20,316 nucleotides of DNA. It comes from CAYVWB01 sp964455395 (GTDB taxonomy: Bacteria; Desulfobacterota; Desulfovibrionia; Desulfovibrionales; Desulfovibrionaceae). Where the stretch lies: assembly GCA_964455395.1 (NCBI GenBank), contig CAYVWB010000075.1:1-20316 (forward strand). Direction: 5' to 3'. Below the pieces are notes generated by a model. It had not been told where the DNA came from and ran no database searches. It saw only the letters and a program-made list of their open reading frames with translations. How positions within the stretch are numbered: position 1 is the first letter of the stretch; each line of letters starts with the position of its first letter. Both the position numbers and the translations under genes were made by a program. This document shows positions 7,821 through 15,900 of the stretch, piece after piece.

Positions 7821-8849
7821 CTATCGACTCATGGCTTCCGCGTTGTCGCCAATCCGCGTCCGCACGCTGATGGCGTACCGCGCCATCTTGCCGCGGTGGT
7901 CGGCCATGAGCGAGTCGTGTCGACCGCGCAGCACCATGACAGGGTAGAAGGTGCAGATGCGATCCAGGGACCGGAAAGCCGCGCGCATGTTTTCGGCGCC
8001 GCCCCGCTCTTCGATCTCGGGGTACGCCGTGGTCAGGGCGTGGAGGAAGTCCCGCAGCACCAGACTCACGCCTTGAACGTAATAGACGCGCTCGTCCAGT
8101 TCATCCCCGGGGACCTCTTCGTTGGGTTGCGTGAGCAAGCCCATGGACTGACCCAGGAACTCCTCGCCGGTGAGAAATTGCAGCATGTTGTAGAGGTCGT
8201 CACTCCGGACGTTGAAGACGGCTTCTCCCTCCCGGACCGCGGCGACATACTCGTCCATGCCCTCCAGGGTGTTGCGGTAGGCGGCTTCGGAGGATTTCTT
8301 GAAAAAGCCCCAGATGTCGGCCCCATAGACCACTTCCTGTTCGCGCACGCGTTGGGTGATGGTGTTTTCCTTGTCCGTCCGGCCGAGCTTGGTCACGGAG
8401 GGGGAGAATTCCTGAATCAGCATCCGCGTGGCGTAGATGACGCCTTCCTGCCGACTGGCGCGGGCCGAGAGCCACGACGTGGGCGAGATGAGCAGGTCGT
8501 TCACGCTCCAGCCGAAGGGGGAGTCCAGTTCCCGCCGCAGCTGCCCCGTAATGCCGGCCACGAGGAGTTCGCACCGCTCGGGCTCCGTAAGGGTCGTCGC
8601 GTTCTCGCTCTTGGCCAGAAACACCTGGATGGTGGCGGAGGGCTCCGGGAAGCGCATGGGGTCCACGGTGTCCTGGAATTCATGGAGCATGTAGATCACA
8701 CCCACGGCCAGTGGCCAGAAGAGCAGGAATCCCGCCAGGATGAGGAGTACCTTGACGTTGATGCTGGGCCGCTTGATCAGCTTTTTGGCCAGCTTCTTGG
8801 CCGGTTTGCTGGTGGATTGTGACTCGGGGGCGTCAGGAGAAGTTGACAT
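7821..8849 (-). CDS. DUF2333 family inner-membrane protein
   Basis: A 342-residue protein. The start is supported by GAGG seven bases upstream of the ATG on the minus strand. A Lys-rich cytoplasmic N-terminus (KPAKKLAKKLIKRP) is followed by one membrane helix at about residues 31-55 (VLLILAGFLLFWPLAVGVIYML), then a long periplasmic helical domain. The match to DUF2333 rests on its recognisable order: SPFGWSVNDLLISPTSWL, a stretch on running the N-terminal Arg/Gln-rich helix, a YGADIWGFFKKSSEAAYRN segment, and the C-terminal pattern HDSLMADHRGKMARYAISV. The family's function is not known. It is transcribed away from the solute-binding gene and is not in an obvious operon. Confidence 0.8.
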   Translation of the reverse strand: MSTSPDAPESQSTSKPAKKLAKKLIKRPSINVKVLLILAGFLLFWPLAVGVIYMLHEFQDTVDPMRFPEPSATIQVFLAKSENATTLTEPERCELLVAGITGQLRRELDSPFGWSVNDLLISPTSWLSARASRQEGVIYATRMLIQEFSPSVTKLGRTDKENTITQRVREQEVVYGADIWGFFKKSSEAAYRNTLEGMDEYVAAVREGEAVFNVRSDDLYNMLQFLTGEEFLGQSMGLLTQPNEEVPGDELDERVYYVQGVSLVLRDFLHALTTAYPEIEERGGAENMRAAFRSLDRICTFYPVMVLRGRHDSLMADHRGKMARYAISVRTRIGDNAEAMSR

Positions 8850-9207
8850 CGGTTATCCTCGTTGATGCATATGGAAGATTGGCGCGTTGTTGCGCGCGTT
8901 GAACGTGACGGAGCGTCGCGCGGCGTCCGCGTGGTGGGGCGTCTGAAGGGCTCTTTCCCCATGGCGCGTTTGCGGCGTGCCGCACCTCCGCAACGTCCGG
9001 GCTCCCGGCCGCCAGGGAAGCAGCGGCGGCGTCCGGTTCACGCAGCAGCCGTGGACGTATTGCGGACGAATTGCGCAAGCCTCGACCCAGTATAACGACT
9101 TTTTCGAAGAAACGCATCAGAATATGCTCGATGCGGAACACCTGCGGGATGTTGGCGCAACGCGCCTCCGGAATGGCGCTCCCCCTCGCACGCTTTCCTC
9201 TTGCGAT

Positions 9208-9220
9208 TGGCCACGGGCCA
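9208..9220. promoter_or_regulatory. Inverted repeat TGGCC-N3-GGCCA, possible activator site
   Basis: A perfect 5-3-5 inverted repeat sits about 57 bp upstream of the sigma-54-like element. Sigma-54 promoters need an activator bound upstream, usually at about -80 to -150, so this could be such a site. With only 10 specified bases in GC-rich DNA, chance occurrence is quite possible. Confidence 0.25.
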
Positions 9221-9276
9221 GAGCCTCACCGCATGTTCACAGACAGGTCACGGGAACAGCACGATTTCGACAAACT

Positions 9277-9291
9277 TGGCAAGTATGCTGC
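9277..9291 (+). promoter_or_regulatory. Sigma-54-type promoter (-24/-12) of the solute-binding gene
   Basis: The sequence TGGCAAG-TATG-CTGC matches the consensus TGGCACG-N4-TTGC at 9 of 11 positions, including the invariant GG (-24) and GC (-12) with the required 10-base separation. The predicted start of transcription is near 9303, leaving a leader of about 38 bases before the ATG at 9341. This spacing and orientation fit the gene well. Confidence 0.55.
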
Positions 9292-9340
9292 CAAAACGCC
9301 TCGAATCTCCCGGTCTTTGCAACGTATATGGAAGGTCGTC

Positions 9341-10189
9341 ATGATCCGTTTTTTCCTGCTTGGTCTCTCGACGTCTCGGGCAGCGCCCTTGTTTGCGGCC
9401 CTGATTGTTGTCTCGATGCTCCTCGGGGGCGTCATGCATGCGGAGAGCGCTTCGGCCGAGACCGGCCGAACGCTTGTTCTGGGCGGACCAGAATTTCCCA
9501 CGGGGTGGATGTATCTGGAAAATGGCGAGGTCGGCGGCATCCGCATCGACTTTTTCGAGACGGTGGCGACGCATGCAGGCTACTCGTGGCGCGGGGAGCT
9601 GTACCCCGCGAAACGCTTGATGAAGACCATCCTGGGCGGGAAGGTGGACCTGAGCATGCTCGTGCGCAATCCCCTGCTGGAGAAGCCTGCCCTCGTCCTG
9701 ACCAGCAGCGAACCCGTCTACACCGAGAATCTCAATCTGTACGGGCAGGAAGGGTCGTCGCCGGTGGCGTACCGGAGCGACCTGGCGGGCAAGAGCATCG
9801 TTGTCATGCGCGGTTACGGCTATGGCGGCTTCAAGAGCTGGCTCGACGACCCGAAGAACCAGGTCGAGCAGTACGAGGCGGACAGCTTCTCCGGAGCCAT
9901 CGCCGTCAAGCTGCGGCGCAACGTTGACTACGCGTTGCTCTACGACCTCAATTTCGCGGCTGGGCTGGATGAACTCGCCGCGAAGAACGAACACGAGCTT
10001 CTTCAGCAAGCGAAGGCGCTTACCGTTACGCCGTGGTCCAAAGTGCCTGTGTATTTCCATCTCAGCCGCAAGGCCTTGCCCGACGCCGAACAGGTGCTGG
10101 AGCAGCTGATGGGCAGCTTCCACACGTTGCAGCAGGAAGGCGTGCTGCCGCCTGTGGAGCCCCTCGCCATGCCGGGTGACCGCCCTTGA
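9341..10189 (+). CDS. Periplasmic solute-binding protein, SBP family 3-like (orphan)
   Basis: I chose the ATG at 9341 (282 residues) because AAGG lies five bases upstream and a classical signal peptide follows: a charged start, a hydrophobic core (LFAALIVVSMLLGGVMHA) and likely cleavage near residue 34-39. Upstream in-frame starts lack these features. The mature part begins TLVLGGPEFPTGWMYLENGEVGGIRIDFFETVA, typical of the first lobe of family 3 amino-acid-type binding proteins. A central segment, DLAGKSIVVMRGYGYG, is the usual hinge-side motif. No permease or ATPase gene is nearby, so it may be an orphan receptor that feeds a sensor kinase or a distant transporter. Its ligand cannot be told from sequence. 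It converges with the BCCT carrier gene. Confidence 0.82.
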   Translation: MIRFFLLGLSTSRAAPLFAALIVVSMLLGGVMHAESASAETGRTLVLGGPEFPTGWMYLENGEVGGIRIDFFETVATHAGYSWRGELYPAKRLMKTILGGKVDLSMLVRNPLLEKPALVLTSSEPVYTENLNLYGQEGSSPVAYRSDLAGKSIVVMRGYGYGGFKSWLDDPKNQVEQYEADSFSGAIAVKLRRNVDYALLYDLNFAAGLDELAAKNEHELLQQAKALTVTPWSKVPVYFHLSRKALPDAEQVLEQLMGSFHTLQQEGVLPPVEPLAMPGDRP

Positions 10190-10200
10190 GCGAGCCGGGT
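10170..10200 (+). repeat. 31-bp direct repeat, copy 1
   Basis: This copy begins TGCCGGGTGACCGCCCTTGA and spans the last codons and the stop of the solute-binding gene. It matches 10281-10311 with one difference (C to A at position 22). The copies are 111 bp apart, in the same orientation. Confidence 0.9.
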
Positions 10201-10247
10201 CGCCTGGAGCCGAGACATCCCGGGAACCTCTCGTTGACGCGTGGCGA

Positions 10248-10264
10248 GGCCGCGCATGGCGGCC
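10248..10264. terminator. GC-rich hairpin between the two direct repeats
   Basis: GGCCGC-GCATG-GCGGCC forms a 6-bp stem with a 5-base loop, downstream of the convergent solute-binding and BCCT genes. No T-run follows on either strand, so it is at best a weak or Rho-assisted stop signal. Confidence 0.3.
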
Positions 10265-10280
10265 GTGATCGCCGGGGGGC

Positions 10281-10311
10281 TGCCGGGTGACCGCCCTTGA
10301 GAGAGCCGGGT
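10281..10311 (+). repeat. 31-bp direct repeat, copy 2
   Basis: A second copy of the 10170-10200 repeat, lying in non-coding DNA 27 bp before the end of the BCCT gene. It repeats the final codons and stop of the solute-binding gene without a gene in front, so it is a partial duplication or a small interspersed repeat. Confidence 0.9.
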
Positions 10312-10338
10312 TCTGGACGTGCGGACCGTGCCGAGGCG

Positions 10339-11880
10339 CTAGCCGTCCGACGCGGGCTCCTTGGCAAGGGGCGGCTCCGGATCGCACTTCATGGCAGATT
10401 CCCGCATTTCGTAACGCAATCCCTTGTACAGACTCCGGCACATGAGCGCCATGATGACCGTGAACGGCAGCGCTGCCGCGATGGCCATGCGTTGCAACGC
10501 CTCCAGGCCGCCGGAATAGAGCAGAATGGCCGCCGTGGCGGAGACCGTCAGACCCCAGACGATCTTCTTGAGCGCTGGCGGCGTGGCGTCGCCGTGGGAA
10601 GTCATCATGGCCAGCACGAAGGTCGCCGAGTCCGCGGAAGTCACGAAGAAGACGGCCAGCAGCGCCACCGTGAGCATGGTGAGGACTTGGCTGAGGGGGT
10701 AGTGCTCGTACAGTCGGAAAAGACCCGTGGAGACGTCCTGCGCCACCACGGCGGCCACGCCGCCGCCGTTGAGCTCCACCCCGAAAGCGGCGCCGCCGAA
10801 GACGCAGAACCACGCGAAGGTGAGCAACGGCGGCACGAGCAGCGCCGCTGCGATGAACTCCCGGATGGTGCGGCCGCGAGAAATGCTGGCCACGAACATG
10901 CCCACGAAGGGGCTCCAGGAGATCCACCAGGCCCAGTAAAACACCGTCCAGGACTGCGTCCAAGCGTGGCCTTCGAAGGGGTTGGTGGAAAGGCTCAGGC
11001 TGACGAGGGAGGTGAGGTAGTCCGCCATGGTGTGGGAGAAGATCTCCAACATGGAGGTGGAAGGCCCTGTCACGAACATGAAGACCAGCAGGGCCAGCGC
11101 CAACAGGATGTTGGATTTGCTGAGGATCTGGATGCCTTTGTCCAGCCCTGTCATGCTCGACGCCATGAACAGCGCCGTCACCACGACGATGACCGTCACG
11201 ATGACCGGAAAAGACGACTCGAAACCGAACACCGCGCCCAACCCGCTCGTAATCTGCATCGCGCCCAGCCCCAGGGAAGTGACGATGCCGAAGACCGTGG
11301 CGAAGACCGCCAGGATGTCGATGGCGCGGCCGGCCAGCCCGAAGATGCGGTCCCCGATAAGCGGATAGAAACAGCTGGAAATGAGCATGGGCATCCCCCG
11401 CCGGAAGGAAAAGTACGCGATGCTCAAACTCATGACGATGTAGATGGCCCAAGGATGAAGGCCCCAGTGGAAGAAACTGTAGCGCATGGCGAAGGTGGCG
11501 GCCTCGCCGGAGCGCTCCGCAATGTGCTCCGGCGGATTCAGATAATGGCTCATGGGCTCGGCCACCCCCCAGAACACCAACCCGATGCCCATGCCCGCCG
11601 CGAACAGCATGCTGAACCAACCGAAGGAGGAATACTGCGGCCGCTCGTGGTCTTCCCCCAGCTTGATGTTCCCGTATTTGCTGAACGCAAGGTACAGGCT
11701 GAAGACAAGGAACAGGAAGGCGGCGAGGAGGTAGCCCCAGCCGAAATGGCGGATGATGCGCTCATGCATCCAGGTGGAGAGGGCGTCCAGTCCGGCGGGA
11801 TCCAGCACGCCGCCGACGACGACGCCCAGAACGATGACCAGTGAAACAAGGAAGACAGCGTGGCGACGCACGGTGGGCAT
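10339..11880 (-). CDS. BCCT family transporter (betaine/choline/carnitine-type)
   Basis: A 513-residue protein. I chose the ATG at 11880, with AAAGGACG just upstream on the minus strand; the longer frame reaches 12813 only by running antisense through the usp gene. About 12 membrane helices are visible. The family signature is clear: W311-TVFYWAWW-319, the glycine-rich GMGIGLVFWGVAEPM segment and FFHWGLHPWAIY with conserved tryptophans. BCCT carriers take up trimethylammonium or related osmolytes, driven by sodium or proton gradients, or exchange them. The aromatic box suggests a quaternary-amine substrate, but which one (betaine, choline, carnitine) is not determined. The hydrophilic C-terminal tail is short. 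It starts 11 bases after the usp stop, so the two are surely one transcript. Confidence 0.93.
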   Translation of the reverse strand: MPTVRRHAVFLVSLVIVLGVVVGGVLDPAGLDALSTWMHERIIRHFGWGYLLAAFLFLVFSLYLAFSKYGNIKLGEDHERPQYSSFGWFSMLFAAGMGIGLVFWGVAEPMSHYLNPPEHIAERSGEAATFAMRYSFFHWGLHPWAIYIVMSLSIAYFSFRRGMPMLISSCFYPLIGDRIFGLAGRAIDILAVFATVFGIVTSLGLGAMQITSGLGAVFGFESSFPVIVTVIVVVTALFMASSMTGLDKGIQILSKSNILLALALLVFMFVTGPSTSMLEIFSHTMADYLTSLVSLSLSTNPFEGHAWTQSWTVFYWAWWISWSPFVGMFVASISRGRTIREFIAAALLVPPLLTFAWFCVFGGAAFGVELNGGGVAAVVAQDVSTGLFRLYEHYPLSQVLTMLTVALLAVFFVTSADSATFVLAMMTSHGDATPPALKKIVWGLTVSATAAILLYSGGLEALQRMAIAAALPFTVIMALMCRSLYKGLRYEMRESAMKCDPEPPLAKEPASDG

Positions 11881-11891
11881 GAAGACGTCCT

Positions 11892-12704
11892 TTACCCCGC
11901 GAAGGGGCCCGGCACGATGAAGACGCTGCGCCGGGACCTGTCGGCTATGGTTTCTGCAGTGGAACCCATGAGATTCTTCAAGGGCTTGGGGCTGTCGGCC
12001 TTGCCGATGACGATGAGATCCGCCTTGTGGGCGTTGGCCTGACGCAGAATCTGCGTGCGATGGTTGCCCACTTTCTGCAGCGTCTTCACCACGCCGTAAG
12101 CTGCAGCGCACTCCCCGGCAAGACGCTCCAGATTGCGCGTCACGCAGGCTTGTCGGGCGTGCTCCGTGGTAGGGTCGGGAGCGCGTTCCCCCACATGGAG
12201 GATGAACAGCTCTTGCGCGGCGAAGTCCTTGTTCGTCAGGTAGGGCATGACCTTGGCGTCCGTGGCTTGGAAGTCCGTGGCGTAGAGCACCCGCTTGAGC
12301 TGCGTGGGGCCGCTCATCAGACGACGGTTGTAGACGAAGACGGGCAGGTCGCTCAGGCGCACGATGTCCGTATCGATGCAGCCGAGGATGGCTTGCGCCA
12401 ACAACGCCTTGGGCAGCCAGTAGAGCCCGAGCAGGTCCGCGTCGAGTTCGTGCGCTGCAGCAATGGTCCGGCTGGGGATGTGGCCGCGCTCCACCGTGGT
12501 GGTGGTGTGGAACCCCCGCGCGCGTACTTTCTCCGCCAGCGCCTCCAGCCGCTGTTCCTTGCCGTGGATCGCTTTTTCCGATCCGGAAGCGATGTGGATG
12601 AGGTGGATGGTCGTGACGCCGAAACTTTGCAACATCGTCACCATGTCGAGAAATTTGCCCGTCGGTTCGGTCAAGCTGACCTTCAGGGCGGCGCTTTTCA
12701 GCAT
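11892..12704 (-). CDS. Universal stress protein, tandem Usp domains
   Basis: A 270-residue protein; the ATG at 12704 is preceded by AAGGAG with a six-base gap on the minus strand. The two halves each resemble a Usp fold: residues 1-about 135 (SAALKVSLTEPTGKFLDMV) and about 140-270 (LKRVLYATDFQATDAKV). The second half has a Usp-type nucleotide motif near the end (VIGKADSPKPLKNLMGSTAETI), while the matching site in the first half (LLGLYWLPKALLAQAILG) is degenerate. In family terms, one half may bind ATP and the other may not. It is the first gene of a two-gene operon with the BCCT carrier. Usp proteins are known to regulate some osmolyte transporters (for example TeaD with the TeaABC ectoine system), so a regulatory role on this carrier is likely. 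Confidence 0.88.
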   Translation of the reverse strand: MLKSAALKVSLTEPTGKFLDMVTMLQSFGVTTIHLIHIASGSEKAIHGKEQRLEALAEKVRARGFHTTTTVERGHIPSRTIAAAHELDADLLGLYWLPKALLAQAILGCIDTDIVRLSDLPVFVYNRRLMSGPTQLKRVLYATDFQATDAKVMPYLTNKDFAAQELFILHVGERAPDPTTEHARQACVTRNLERLAGECAAAYGVVKTLQKVGNHRTQILRQANAHKADLIVIGKADSPKPLKNLMGSTAETIADRSRRSVFIVPGPFAG

Positions 12705-12926
12705 GCGGCTCTCCTTGCGCTGTCTCCCCGAAGGGTGCCTGAAGGACGCAGCCTTGGCAATCGGAACCGGTCGCGCGGCGTCCACCGACGTCGACAAGGG
12801 CGGACGGCTCCAAATCCCTCCCACACGGCGCGCGTTATCCAGGATGTTGTCATGAATACCCGAACGCGTTAGTGTGATGGCCTCTCTGGCGCCGTCATCG
12901 TCGTCACCATCCCGAGGGATATTCGC
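12705..12926. other. Divergent intergenic gap (usp / hybrid kinase)
   Basis: This 222-bp region separates the usp-BCCT operon from the kinase operon. A plausible kinase promoter is listed separately. I saw no clear promoter for usp on the other strand, apart from a weak GATAAC hexamer. AACGCGTT at 12863-12870 is a perfect 8-bp palindrome. Confidence 0.5.
12847..12875 (+). promoter_or_regulatory. Candidate sigma-70-type promoter for the hybrid kinase operon
   Basis: TTGTCA (5 of 6 to TTGACA), a 17-base spacer and TAGTGT (3 of 6 to TATAAT) lie 52 bp before the kinase ATG. Spacing is ideal but the -10 is poor. The AACGCGTT palindrome overlaps the spacer/-10 junction. Confidence 0.35.
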
Positions 12927-15900
12927 ATGCGCCTTGAGTCGTCCCACCCTCCCATGGCCATTCGCCGCCGCCGCCGCCGCCGTCGCCGTCAGAGTCGCCG
13001 TCTTCTGGCGCACGTCATGCTGTGGTGCGTGGCGGCGTGTCTCACGCTGGCCGCCCCGACGACCAACGCGCAGGAAGTCCCCGAGGCGGTAGCGCACCCG
13101 CAGGAGCCGTTCCTCCTGGCCATGGGGGAGAATTCCAGTCCCCTCTACGCCATGCGGGATGGCGAACCCATGGGCTGGATGGTGGACGTCTGGAAGCTCT
13201 GGGCAGAGCGCACGGGCACGCCCATCGAGTTCCGGCCCGCTCCGTTTCCGGAATCCGTGGCCATGCTCCGCGAAGGCAGCGTCCACGCCCACGTCGGGTT
13301 GCTGCGCGGCCCCGAGCGCGAACGCTTCCTGGATTTCATCAAACCCATCGGCTCGTACGGCGCGCATGTCTTTCGCCACAAGTCCGTCTACGGGGTCTAC
13401 GCCATCGAGGATCTTGCAGGGTTCCGTGTCGGCGTGCTCAAAGGCGACTTCGCCGAAGACTTCCTGCGGCGCAGTTTGGAAGAATCCAGCATCGCCATCT
13501 ATCCCAGCAACAAGGCGCTGTTCGAAGCCGTCGCTGCAAAAGAGGTGCGCGTTTTCGTGAAGGACACCCCCGTGGCGCTGGCTGCGCTCCACGAGATGGG
13601 CGTGGCGGCCGACTGGATCTACAGTCCTCTGGAGCCGGTCTACGAAAACACCATGTACGCCGCCGTGCGCAAAGGCGACGCCGACACGGCGGCGCGTGTG
13701 GCCGAGGGCTTCGCCGCCATCGCGGACGAGGAACTGGAGCGCATCGGCGTGGAGTGGGTCGCACGGTACCGCGCGCGCACGGACGACGCCATCCGCTTCG
13801 CCTGCATGCTCGACAATGCCCCCTTCACCATGCTGACCCCCGGCGGGCGGCCCACGGGGTTGCTGGTCGACCTCATCCGGTTGTGGTCCGAACGCACGGG
13901 GCAGCCTGTGGAGTTCGTCTTCGGCGACTGGCCCCAAACGCTGGATTTCCTCCGCAACGGCTTTGCGGACGCCCACTCGGGCATGTTCATCACCGAGGCG
14001 CGTTCGGAATGGCTCGCCTTCTCCCAGTCGGGACTCCCCACCTCGGTCGGCCTCTTCCACCGTGCCGTCACGGCCCCTCCCGTGCTGGCGGAGCTGGCCG
14101 CCGCGCAACACGCGCTGCAGGACGACCGGGAGCCGCCCCCCCAAACGCGCGTGGGCGTGCTGGAGGAAAGCGCCTCCATCGACTTCATCCACGAGGACGC
14201 GCCCGCGCTGCAGACCACCCCGTTTCACAACATGCGCACCCTGGTGGAAGCGCTGGCCGAAGGCGCAATCCAGGCGGTGGTGGTGGACGCCCCGGCCATG
14301 TTCGAGGAGATCCGTCGGCAAGGCCTCACTGGCGAGATCGTCATGGTCCAGCCGCCCCTGCGCGTGAGGAAGCTGCATATGGCGGCGCCGCTTGGCGACG
14401 AAGCGCTGCTGCAACGCATCGACCAAGGGCTGCAGGCCGTCTCCTTCGCCGATTTCCTGGAGCTGGAGCGTCGCTGGATTTCGGACCCCGACCAACGCCT
14501 GCTCCACGTGCTGGGCCGGGATGTCGCCTTGACGGCGGAGGAGCGCGCGTGGCTCAAGGCCAACCCCGTCCTCCATCTGGGCGTGGTGCAGGAATTCCCG
14601 CCCTTCGAGTTCGTGGACGATACGGGCAGCCACCAAGGCATCGCTTCGGACTACACACGACGCATCGCAGACAAGCTGGGGGTGGAGATCGTCCCGGTCA
14701 TGGACCTCACGTGGCCGGAAATCATGCAGGGGATGGATGAAGGCTCCATCAATCTGGTCTCCACCATTGCGCCCACGCCGGAACGGCTCAAGCGGTTCGC
14801 CTTCACGGAGCCCTACATCGACTTCCCCGTGGTTATCGTGGCGCGCAGGGATACGCCGTATATCGGCTCGCTGGAGGGCCTCGCAGGCAAGACCGTCGCT
14901 CTGGAAGATGGGTACTTCACCCAGGAGATTCTCGAGCGCGAACACCCGGAGATATCCATCCTCACCGTGGGGGACTCCATCGAAGCCCTGCGCGCCGTGT
15001 CGCAAGGGCAGGCGGACGCCTACGTGGGCAATTCCGCCACCGTGAGTTACCTGACCCAGAAACTCGCCTTGCGCGAGCTGGAGGTGAAATCGACGACGCC
15101 GCACTCTTCCCCACTGTCCTACGCCGCCCCCTCGTCCGACATCATTCTCGCCTCCATCCTGAACAAGACGCTCCAGTCCATCCCGCCGGACCAGCAGCAG
15201 GAAATCCACAACCGGTGGATCAACATCCAGGTGGAGCGCCAAGTGGACTGGGCCGAGATATGGCGCATCGTCGGCACGATCGTCGGGGTGGCGCTGATCC
15301 TCATCAGCGGTACGTTCTACTGGAACCGCCGGCTCGCCAAGGTCATCCGCCAGCGGGAAGCATACGCACTCGCTCTGCGCGACAGCGAAGAACGCTACGA
15401 CCTGGCCATGCACGCCACCCAGGACGGCCTGTGGGATTGGAGCCGCGACACGGGCGAGATCTACCAGAACCCCATGTTCTTCCAGATGCTCGGCTACTCC
15501 CCGGACTCATTCCAGCCCGGGCTGGAGTCCTTCGCTGCGCTGCTCCATCCGGAGGACCGGGACGAGGTCATGGCGTGGATCCTTGGCCACCTCGAAGCCC
15601 CCAGCGACCCCGAGGAAGCCGACATCCGGCGCGAGACGGCGGGGATGAACGACGCCATTGCCGGCATTGCCGGGGGTTTCGGGAGCGCCGAGATTGAGGG
15701 AGAAAAAGGTGCAGTCGCCCCTGCCGAGGCGATTGAAACGCGCGCGCCTGCTCCGTCCGGTGTCTCCACCATGACGGCAACGCCCGCCATGACGGATGCC
15801 GCCGGCGACCCCTCGCCCCACACCTCGGATGGCGAAGCGAGCTGGTCCCGGGAATACCGCATGCGCCACGCCGACGGCGGCTACCGCTGGATTCTCGGCC

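Larger units (their letters stand above)
8850..9340. promoter_or_regulatory. Divergent regulatory region (DUF2333 gene / solute-binding gene)
   Basis: This 491-bp region between divergent genes has no convincing gene; an open frame from 9071 runs into the solute-binding protein but its extra N-terminal residues have no signal-peptide character. It contains a GCGCG-TTGTTG-CGCGC hairpin at 8882-8897, a lone TATAAC hexamer at 9091-9096 with no good partner, a 5-3-5 inverted repeat at 9208-9220 and a sigma-54-type element at 9277-9291. Confidence 0.55.

Noticed and set aside
7590..8822. 410-residue plus-strand frame opposite the DUF2333 gene
   Set aside because: It is antisense to a protein with a membrane helix, a ribosome site and recognisable family motifs; its own sequence shows no domain.
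9071..9340. N-terminal extension of the solute-binding protein from 9071
   Set aside because: It would bury the signal peptide 90 residues inside the protein and overlap the sigma-54 element; the 9341 start has AAGG upstream.
9248..11620. 790-residue minus-strand frame across the solute-binding and BCCT genes
   Set aside because: It is a His/Arg/Gly-rich shadow of two well supported genes and has no recognisable domain.
11881..12813. Upstream extension of the BCCT frame to 824 residues
   Set aside because: It overlaps the usp gene in another frame and lacks membrane helices; the ATG at 11880 has a ribosome site and starts the first helix.
12878..12892. Second sigma-54-like element (GG-N10-GC) before the kinase gene
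   Set aside because: Only about 6 of 11 consensus positions match, within chance for GC-rich DNA.
12705..15413. Long minus-strand extension of the usp frame to 1173 residues
   Set aside because: Everything before the ATG at 12704 is antisense to the kinase and lacks domain character, whereas 12704 has a good ribosome site and begins the Usp fold.
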